From: JBGQDM01 sp041495845
GTDB taxonomy: Bacteria; Acidobacteriota; Terriglobia; Terriglobales; Acidobacteriaceae
Length of the DNA stretch: 9,087 nucleotides
Assembly (NCBI GenBank): GCA_041495845.1
Contig: JBGQDM010000119.1
Coordinates: forward strand, 1-9,087
Direction of reading: 5' to 3'
The translations under genes and the position numbers were made by a program. The notes beneath the pieces are model-generated. The model saw only the letters and a list, made by a program, of their open reading frames with translations, did no database searches and was not told the DNA's origin. Shown piece by piece: positions 1 through 4,667 of the stretch (positions are counted from its first letter, which is position 1; each line of letters opens with the position of its first letter).

Positions 1-121
1 ACAACTGCCCAGTGGATTCCACCGCGATCAGCGCCAGCCACAGGCCGGCGGCCACCCAGGCCTGCGCGGCTTCGCGGCGCGGGGCAGGAGCCAGGAGCGG
101 AGCTTGCGAGGTGACGGTCAC
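1..121 (-). CDS. Probable VanZ-like membrane protein, N-terminal fragment
   Basis: Only the first 40 codons are present; the gene continues beyond the left edge. Reading from a GTG at 121, the peptide has a polar, Ala/Pro-rich start of about 18 residues and then a hydrophobic helix containing WVAAGLWLALIAVEST (residues 22-37). A first membrane helix ending in a Glu-Ser-Thr motif is characteristic of VanZ-like proteins, small four-helix membrane proteins linked in some bacteria to glycopeptide resistance but mostly of unknown role. The GTG lies 10 bases after the guaB stop on the same strand, with an AGGA about 14 bases upstream inside the guaB end, so the two genes are probably co-transcribed. 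No ATG is available in this frame near the guaB end. Family assignment rests on one helix and its motif, so another small membrane protein remains possible. Confidence 0.5.
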   Translation of the reverse strand, partial: MTVTSQAPLLAPAPRREAAQAWVAAGLWLALIAVESTGQL

Positions 122-131
122 CGGCGCTCGT

Positions 132-1637
132 TTATTCCTGTCCGTAATTGGGGGCTTCGCGGGTGATGATGACGTCGTGGACGTGGCTTTCACGCAGGCC
201 GGCAGAACTGATGCGCACGAAGCGCGCTTTCTGCTGCATTTCCTGAATCGTGGCGCAGCCGCAGTAGCCCATGCCGGAACGCAGACCGCCCACCATCTGG
301 TAGACAATCATCTGCATCGATCCACGGTAAGGGACGCGGCCCTCGATGCCTTCCGGCACCAGTTTGGCGAGACGGTTTTCGCCATCCTCGATCACGTTGA
401 TGGCGACGGACGCATCGGTGTTGAGGGCCTGAAAGTAACGTTCGCTTGATCCTGCGGCCATCGCGCCCAGCGAGCCCATGCCGCGATAGGACTTGAAAGG
501 CCGTCCCTGGAAGAGAATGGTTTCGCCGGGGCTTTCATCGGTGCCGGCAAAGAGCGAGCCGATCATCACGGCGTTGGCGCCGGCGGCCAGGGCTTTGCTG
601 ATGTCGCCGGAATACTTGATGCCGCCATCGGCGACGATGGGAATCTCGCCATCCTTGGTGGCGCGGCGGGCTTCGGCGATGGCGGTGATCTGAGGCACGC
701 CGGCTCCGGTGACAATGCGCGTGGTGCAAATCGAACCTGGGCCGACACCTACTTTGATGGCGTCCGCGCCCGCCCGCACCAGTTCGCAGGCGCCGTCAAA
801 CGTGGCCACATTGCCGGCGATCAGGTCCACTTCGGGCAGTTTTGCCTTGACCGCTTTGATGGCTTCAATCACGCGCGTGGAATGGCCGTGCGCACTGTCA
901 ATGGCGAGCAAATCTACCTTGGCCCGCGCCAGTTCCTGCGCCCGCTCGAGGAAATCACCGGTGGCGCCGATGGCGGCGCCGACGCGCAGGCGTCCGTGCG
1001 AATCTTTGGCGGCATTCGGATATTTCAGTTTCTTTTGAATGTCCTTGACCGTAATCAGTCCGCGCAGGTTGTACTGGTCATCCACTACTAGCAATTTTTC
1101 TACCCGGTGCTCGTGCAGGATCTGTTCCGCTTCAGCTAGCGTCGTGCCCACCGGTACCGTGATCAGTTTTTCCTTGGTCATCACCTGATGGATGGGAATA
1201 TCGAGCCGGGTCTCGAAACGAAGGTCGCGGTTGGTGAGAATTCCCACCAGCTTTTTGTTCTTGGTGATGGGCACGCCGGAAATTTTGTACTTGCGCATGA
1301 CCTCGACCGCGTCAGCCACGCGTTCGTCGGGCGACATGGTGACCGGGTCTACAATCATGCCGCTCTCGGAGCGTTTTACTTTGTCGACTTCATCGGCCTG
1401 GCGCTCGATGCCAAGATTGCGGTGGACAATCCCCAGGCCGCCCTGCTGGGCGAGCGCAATGGCCATGCGCGACTCGGTGACCGTGTCCATGGCCGCGCTC
1501 ACAATCGGGATGTTGAGCGTGATGTTGCGGGTGAGCTGCGTCTGCGTGTTCACTTGCGCCGGAATGACATCGGACCGGCCGGGAACCAGGAGAACGTCAT
1601 CAAACGTCAGCGCTTCAGGAACGGGAAAATGAATCAT
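132..1637 (-). CDS. guaB: Inosine-5'-monophosphate dehydrogenase
   Basis: IMP dehydrogenase oxidises IMP to XMP with NAD+, the committed step of GTP synthesis, as a cytoplasmic tetramer or octamer. The 501 residues match the usual bacterial length. The start MIHFPVPEALTFDDVLLVPG is typical. An N-terminal part of the barrel carries SAAMDTVTE (48-56). Two CBS domains, which bind adenine nucleotides, lie at about 95-205. The second part of the barrel holds the NAD/IMP loop GVGPGSICTT (297-306) with the catalytic Cys304, the phosphate-binding ADGGIKYSGD (336-345), YRGMGSLGAM (384-393) and the flap segment EGRVPYRG (432-439). All key residues seen are intact. The ATG at 1637 has no obvious Shine-Dalgarno sequence (GGTCACAATCTT precedes it), but the N-terminal match to the family supports it. 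The gene is divergent from the TrhA-family gene and precedes the VanZ-like gene, probably in one transcript. Confidence 0.97.
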   Translation of the reverse strand: MIHFPVPEALTFDDVLLVPGRSDVIPAQVNTQTQLTRNITLNIPIVSAAMDTVTESRMAIALAQQGGLGIVHRNLGIERQADEVDKVKRSESGMIVDPVTMSPDERVADAVEVMRKYKISGVPITKNKKLVGILTNRDLRFETRLDIPIHQVMTKEKLITVPVGTTLAEAEQILHEHRVEKLLVVDDQYNLRGLITVKDIQKKLKYPNAAKDSHGRLRVGAAIGATGDFLERAQELARAKVDLLAIDSAHGHSTRVIEAIKAVKAKLPEVDLIAGNVATFDGACELVRAGADAIKVGVGPGSICTTRIVTGAGVPQITAIAEARRATKDGEIPIVADGGIKYSGDISKALAAGANAVMIGSLFAGTDESPGETILFQGRPFKSYRGMGSLGAMAAGSSERYFQALNTDASVAINVIEDGENRLAKLVPEGIEGRVPYRGSMQMIVYQMVGGLRSGMGYCGCATIQEMQQKARFVRISSAGLRESHVHDVIITREAPNYGQE

Positions 1638-1641
1638 AAGA

Positions 1642-1671
1642 TTGTGACCGGGAACCGGGTAAACTTATATT
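1642..1671 (+). promoter_or_regulatory. Candidate sigma70-type promoter for the TrhA-family gene
   Basis: TTGTGA (1642-1647) and TATATT (1666-1671) are separated by 18 bases, resembling -35 and -10 boxes. Transcription would begin near 1678, leaving a leader of about 50 bases before the TTG start at 1731. If real, this excludes the in-frame ATG at 1629 as the start of that gene. It lies just upstream of the guaB start on the other strand. Confidence 0.45.
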
Positions 1672-1674
1672 CTA
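1664..1674 (-). promoter_or_regulatory. Candidate -10 region of guaB
   Basis: Read on the minus strand, this A+T-rich block gives TAGAATATAAG, containing two overlapping -10-like hexamers (TAGAAT and TATAAG). It lies about 27-37 bases before the guaB ATG. No good -35 box is visible: TCGACG (1695-1690) is a 4-of-6 match to TTGACA but stands only 15 bases from TAGAAT. The block overlaps the -10 proposed for the divergent gene, so the two promoters may compete. Confidence 0.3.
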
Positions 1675-1730
1675 CCCAAAATGGCGGAACGTCGACCGGT
1701 TCGGATGGGAAGCCAGGAAAGGCAGGGCCC

Positions 1731-2360
1731 TTGCATCCAGAGGAGATCGCGAACAGCCTGACCCACGGTGCGGGTCTGGCGCTGAGTCTGGCCGGTTTTG
1801 TGGTGCTGATCGTGGTGGCGGTGCTCTACGGTAGCGCGCTCACGGTTGCCAGTTGCGCCATTTATGGGGCCAGCCTGATTGCCGTCTATGCCTCCTCCAC
1901 TGTGTATCACTCCCTAGTTTCCCCGCGCTGGAAGCGGGTATTCCTGCGGGTGGACCATTGTTGCATCTACCTGCTGATCGCAGGCACGTACACGCCGGTG
2001 GTGCTGCTCAACCTGCGCGGCAGTTGGGGATGGTCGCTCTTTGGCGTGGTCTGGGGGCTGGCGTTGTTGGGCATTTTGTTCAAGCTCTGGTTCGCCGACC
2101 GGTTTCCGATTCTCTCCACGCTGGGCTACCTGGCCATGGGATGGCTCTGCTTAATCGCGTTCAAGCCAATGTTGGCAAGCGTTCCAGCGGGCGAAATGCG
2201 CTGGCTGGTAGCGGGCGCGCTGTTTTATACCACCGGAATTGTTTTCTTCGCCTGGCGCCGGCTGCCCTTCAGCCACGCCATCTGGCATCTCTTCGTGATG
2301 AGCGGAAGCGCATGCCACTATGTGGCGGTGCTGGGGTATCTGGCGACGGCGAGAGGGTAG
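1731..2360 (+). CDS. Hemolysin III / TrhA-family seven-helix membrane protein
   Basis: A 209-residue inner-membrane protein of the hemolysin III (YqfA/TrhA) family, related to PAQR receptors in the CREST superfamily of metal-dependent membrane hydrolases; its cellular role in bacteria is poorly defined. Family marks in order are EEIANSLTHG (4-13), SSTVYH (55-60), VDHCCIYLLIAGTYTP (74-89) and FSHAIWHLFVMSGSACHY (180-197). Ser55/56, Asp75, His182 and His186 are the likely metal-site residues. Seven hydrophobic segments span the chain. I prefer the TTG at 1731 because AGGAAAGG (1715-1722) lies 8 bases upstream and because the candidate promoter ends near 1671. The frame is open further upstream (ATG at 1629, GTG at 1644), but that would add a polar Gly/Ser/Thr/Lys-rich tail unlike the family and would overlap the guaB start. 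The HigA-like gene follows after 29 bases. Confidence 0.9.
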   Translation: MHPEEIANSLTHGAGLALSLAGFVVLIVVAVLYGSALTVASCAIYGASLIAVYASSTVYHSLVSPRWKRVFLRVDHCCIYLLIAGTYTPVVLLNLRGSWGWSLFGVVWGLALLGILFKLWFADRFPILSTLGYLAMGWLCLIAFKPMLASVPAGEMRWLVAGALFYTTGIVFFAWRRLPFSHAIWHLFVMSGSACHYVAVLGYLATARG

Positions 2361-2389
2361 AGGCTGGCGGACGGTGAGCGGATGAAGCC

Positions 2390-2710
2390 GTGAAGCAGAA
2401 GGACTACGAGACCGGGGATGGCAATGTGTTCAAGGATATCGGCGTGCCGAATGCGGAAGAGCATTTGGTGAAGGCGCAGCTTGTACACAAGATCGACACT
2501 CTCATGAAAAAACGCGGTCTGAAACAGACAGAAGCTGCCGATCTGTTCGGTGTCCGCCAACCCGATATATCCAAGATGCTGCACGGTGAGTTCCGGCAGT
2601 TTTCCGTGGAACGCCTTCTGCGTTTTCTCGTCGCCCTGAATCAAGACGTGGAGATCGTCGTGAAGCCGCACCATGACAGAAACAACGCGGCAGCGCTGCA
2701 TGTCTCATGA
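2390..2710 (+). CDS. HigA-type antitoxin, XRE-family helix-turn-helix protein (orphan)
   Basis: A 106-residue DNA-binding protein of the HigA2/HTH_37 type, antitoxins that neutralise RelE/HigB-like or Gp49-like RNA-cleaving toxins and repress their own operon. The N-terminal segment GDGNVFKDIGVPNAEEHLVK (9-28) is the family's characteristic leader. The helix-turn-helix covers about residues 44-68, with QTEAADLFGVRQPDISKML at 46-64. The C-terminal FSVERLLRFLVALNQDVEIV (71-90) is also typical. The GTG at 2390 is the only plausible start, since an in-frame TGA lies at 2375; the ATG at 2382 is in another frame and ends within four codons. These antitoxins normally follow their toxin gene, but here the upstream neighbour, 29 bases away, is the TrhA-family gene, and the next gene downstream is convergent. 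It is therefore an orphan in this window and may act as a plain regulator. Confidence 0.85.
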   Translation: MKQKDYETGDGNVFKDIGVPNAEEHLVKAQLVHKIDTLMKKRGLKQTEAADLFGVRQPDISKMLHGEFRQFSVERLLRFLVALNQDVEIVVKPHHDRNNAAALHVS

Positions 2711-2752
2711 ATAGCTCGTGAGCGTGGCCACGGGTGGCGGTTGGTGGCAGCG
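2711..2752. other. Convergent intergenic spacer with a short palindrome
   Basis: These 42 bases separate two convergent stop codons. They contain the perfect 10-base palindrome CGTGGCCACG (2723-2732), overlapped by the arms of GCCACGGGTGGC (2727-2738). Neither is followed by a T-run, so I do not call an intrinsic terminator, although bidirectional termination would be expected here. Confidence 0.3.
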
Positions 2753-3658
2753 TTACAGGCGATAAGAAATCCCCAGGGCAAGTTGGGCTTTTGCCTTGAG
2801 ATCAACCCCGGGCAGGATTTTTCCGGCAGCCTGGACCAGGCCAAAGTCCAGATTGAAAGGCTTCTCGCCGCGCGGCAGGACCCGCACGAAGTAAGCGACC
2901 ATCGTGGGCACGATCGCTCCGGGCACGTTTTCGATGGAACGAGGTTGCCGGACAAACTCCGAACCCAAAACCAGTTTGCTGCGATCCGGTCCTCTTACGA
3001 CAACGGCGACAGCTCCAAACATCCTCCCCTGCCAATACGGGGCATTCCCGGCGATGCCCAGAATCGAAGCATTGGTGACCTTGACCCCGAGATTGAGCAC
3101 AATCGGCAAAGGCTTCAACTCGGTAATGGTTTTGGTGCCAACGAGATAAAAGTCGCCGTTAGTGGTGTCCTTACCCTGTAGAACGCCACCCAGGCGCCGC
3201 AGTTGGCTCCTCACCAGAAATCCTATCGCCATGGCGGGGACGAATGGAATCTTCCGGGAATTTTCGGGGAGAAAATTCACCTTGCCGTGAAAAGTATTGA
3301 ATTCATCGGTAAATAGTGGGCTCAGCCCGAACGTGCTTCCCGCCGCGTTCAACGAGCGCGTATAGCCGACTTCCACCCTCTTCAGGATGCCCACGGTCAC
3401 GGAAGCCTGAAAGTCGTTACCAAGAATGGGTCCGCCGTTTATATCGTGGAATGCAAGCACCGGTCGACCAAACCCCTTGGACGATGACGGGGCGTGATAG
3501 GCAAATGGAGTGATGAGAGCCCCGGTCTGGCCTTCCCAGTTCAGCCCCTGAGCGAGGGCACTGGTGGGGCAGGAAAGAAGAAGCGCAGCCATCGTAATGA
3601 GAAAGAGCCGCTGCCCTCGGCGATCCCGCGGCAGAAATTTGGATAAAACAGGTTTCAT
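2753..3658 (-). CDS. Exported, probably outer-membrane protein, DUF3034-like
   Basis: A 301-residue exported protein. It begins with a positively charged stretch and a hydrophobic core, LFLITMAALLLSC (18-30), then a likely signal peptidase I site ALA|QG after residue 36. A Cys at 30 (LLSC) makes a lipoprotein site imaginable, but the following Pro and the better ALA-Q site argue against it. The mature part is rich in alternating hydrophobic/polar strands, for example VLNLGVKV and AQLALGIS, and ends in an aromatic-leucine pair (SYRL), consistent with a small outer-membrane beta-barrel. The opening LNWEGQTGALITPFAY and the strand LVLGSEFVRQP recall the DUF3034 group, which has no known function. 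The ATG at 3658 is chosen because GGGGAG ends 5 bases before it; a TTG at 3676 in the same frame lacks such support. It is divergent from the GntR regulator, which might control it. Confidence 0.7.
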   Translation of the reverse strand: MKPVLSKFLPRDRRGQRLFLITMAALLLSCPTSALAQGLNWEGQTGALITPFAYHAPSSSKGFGRPVLAFHDINGGPILGNDFQASVTVGILKRVEVGYTRSLNAAGSTFGLSPLFTDEFNTFHGKVNFLPENSRKIPFVPAMAIGFLVRSQLRRLGGVLQGKDTTNGDFYLVGTKTITELKPLPIVLNLGVKVTNASILGIAGNAPYWQGRMFGAVAVVVRGPDRSKLVLGSEFVRQPRSIENVPGAIVPTMVAYFVRVLPRGEKPFNLDFGLVQAAGKILPGVDLKAKAQLALGISYRL

Positions 3659-3743
3659 GGTGTCTCCCCACTCCAAAATCGATTGGCTACCTGGGATTCA
3701 TCGACACCATGGGTCTCTTCCGCGTTCGCGCAGCCGCGGGGCG

Positions 3744-3757
3744 ATTACCGGGGTAAT
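3744..3757. repeat. Inverted repeat ATTACC-GG-GGTAAT, candidate operator
   Basis: A perfect 6-base inverted repeat with a 2-base centre lies between the divergent DUF3034-like gene (start 3658) and the GntR regulator (start 3849 or 3882). Its size and symmetry suit a dimeric helix-turn-helix regulator. It does not fit the TNGTNNNACNA consensus of FadR-type regulators, and a related GGTAACC lies at 3798-3804. Function as an operator is inference from position only. Confidence 0.3.
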
Positions 3758-3824
3758 GAAACAATCTTGGGCGCGAGGAGCAAAGAAGGCAGGGCGCGGT
3801 AACCCATCCTGATCAACTTTTCAA

Positions 3825-3838
3825 CACTTGACAAAGTG
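3825..3838. repeat. Inverted repeat CACTT-GACA-AAGTG over a TTGACA box
   Basis: A perfect 5-base inverted repeat with a 4-base centre. Its middle contains TTGACA (3828-3833), an ideal -35 box. A regulator bound here would block that promoter, so it is a candidate autoregulatory operator of the GntR gene that begins a few bases downstream. Confidence 0.35.
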
Positions 3839-3857
3839 AGAGGACGAGGTGCATCAT
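3828..3857 (+). promoter_or_regulatory. Candidate promoter of the GntR/FCD regulator
   Basis: TTGACA (3828-3833) and the weaker CATCAT (3852-3857, 4 of 6 matches to TATAAT) are 18 bases apart. Transcription would start near 3865, downstream of the GTG at 3849 but upstream of the ATG at 3882. If this promoter is used, the ATG at 3882 must be the start codon. The -10 is weak, so the call is tentative. Confidence 0.3.
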
Positions 3858-4562
3858 TCCGGCGGTTTCCGGTTGGGATGGATGGAACAGGGACAGATTC
3901 ACCGGGTCAGTGTGGCCGACCAGGTTGCCGCCGTGGTGCGGCAGCGCATCCTGACCGGCGAGTTGCGGCCTGGAACCGCGCTGCAGGAAGTGCAACTGGC
4001 TTCCGCGCTGGGCGTCTCCCGCAACACCATGCGGGAAGCGGTGCGCATTCTGGCGCTGGAGGGTTTGCTGCGGCGCAACCTCCATCGCAGCCTGGCGGTG
4101 GCCCAACTCTCGCGCGACGATGTTCGCGAAATCTATCACTTGCGCCGCATGCTGGAGATTCACGCCGTCATGGCCGCGCGCACTCCGGCACCGGAGACGT
4201 TGCGCGCCCTGAAAACAGCGGTGGACGACTACGAGCAGGCGGTGCGCGCCCGCGACTGGGTGCGCGCCGTGGCCACGGATTTCCACTTTCACGGCCTCCT
4301 CATCCGTTTCCTGGGCAACCAGCGGCTGGAAGTGATTCACCAGAAGGTGATTGGCGAGTTGCGCATGGGCATGGTGCTGGTCGATCGCGTGCACGACGAT
4401 CCGGCCGCCCTGGTGCCGGTGCACAGCAAGATTGTGCAGTTGTTGTCCCAGCACAAGCTCAAGGCTTGCGCCGCTCTATTGACGCAGCATTTGGAAGACT
4501 CAGAAACGAGATTGGCCTTTGTCATGGAACGCGAAGCAGCCCGGCGTTTGCGGGTTACCTGA
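3849..4562 (+). CDS. GntR-family transcriptional regulator, FadR subfamily with FCD domain
   Basis: A 237-residue cytoplasmic regulator. The N-terminal winged helix-turn-helix (about 19-80) contains ILTGELRPGTAL (34-45) and the recognition helix region SRNTMREAVRILALEG (57-72). The all-helical C-terminal FCD ligand domain (about 90-222) shows EIYHLRRMLE (94-103) and the usual metal-binding pattern Asp144, His148, His192 and His214. FCD regulators typically sense small carboxylic acids, often with a bound metal, and repress a neighbouring catabolic or transport operon. Two starts are possible. The GTG at 3849 has AGAGGA about 5 bases upstream. The ATG at 3882 (residue 12) fits the candidate TTGACA promoter and would remove the non-conserved first 11 residues. 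The gene ends 105 bases before the TonB-dependent receptor, and the following genes look catabolic, so control of that set is likely. Confidence 0.92.
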   Translation: MHHSGGFRLGWMEQGQIHRVSVADQVAAVVRQRILTGELRPGTALQEVQLASALGVSRNTMREAVRILALEGLLRRNLHRSLAVAQLSRDDVREIYHLRRMLEIHAVMAARTPAPETLRALKTAVDDYEQAVRARDWVRAVATDFHFHGLLIRFLGNQRLEVIHQKVIGELRMGMVLVDRVHDDPAALVPVHSKIVQLLSQHKLKACAALLTQHLEDSETRLAFVMEREAARRLRVT

Positions 4563-4634
4563 GGCGTATTCAAATCCGGGCAGGAACGATTTTCTGAGGC
4601 ATCGATTTTCTGCAACATTGAGGCATACACAAAT
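4560..4634 (+). repeat. Three TGAGGC elements before the receptor gene
   Basis: TGAGGCGTATTCAAAT (4560-4575), TGAGGCAT (4595-4602) and TGAGGCATACACAAAT (4619-4634) occur in direct orientation. The outer two agree at 13 of 16 bases. They fill most of the spacer between the GntR stop codon and the receptor start. Same-orientation, similar elements in front of a regulated gene suggest binding sites for a regulator, with the adjacent GntR protein the obvious candidate. I see no clear sigma70 promoter in the same stretch, though CATACA (4624-4629) could serve as a poor -10. Confidence 0.4.
4587..4618 (+). repeat. 16-base imperfect tandem repeat upstream of the receptor gene
   Basis: CGATTTTCTGAGGCAT (4587-4602) is followed directly by CGATTTTCTGCAACAT (4603-4618). 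The units agree at 13 of 16 positions, the first ten bases being identical. It lies 50-81 bases before the receptor ATG and interlocks with the TGAGGC elements. A 16-base period would not place the two copies on the same face of the helix. Confidence 0.45.
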
Positions 4635-4667
4635 TTTGAAGGTAGGGCAGCAGGGAGGCAAGACTTT

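Noticed and set aside
12..449. 145-codon plus-strand frame at the left edge
   Set aside because: Antisense to the VanZ-like start and to the conserved guaB C-terminus; no family features.
1188..1730. Upstream extension of the TrhA-family frame into guaB
   Set aside because: The open frame upstream is antisense to guaB. The TTG at 1731 has a strong ribosome-binding site, and the family homology begins there.
2723..2738. Palindromes in the convergent spacer as a rho-independent terminator
   Set aside because: The stems are short with almost no loop, and no T-run follows on either strand.
3659..3676. TTG at 3676 as start of the DUF3034-like protein
   Set aside because: The ATG at 3658 has a GGGGAG site at ideal spacing and directly begins a normal signal peptide.
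3836..4597. 253-codon plus-strand frame overlapping the GntR gene in another frame
   Set aside because: The alternative frame encodes the recognisable helix-turn-helix and FCD domains; this one is Gly/Ala/Arg/Pro-rich shadow.
4587..4618. Start of a CRISPR-like array
   Set aside because: Only two imperfect 16-base units without spacers and no cas genes.
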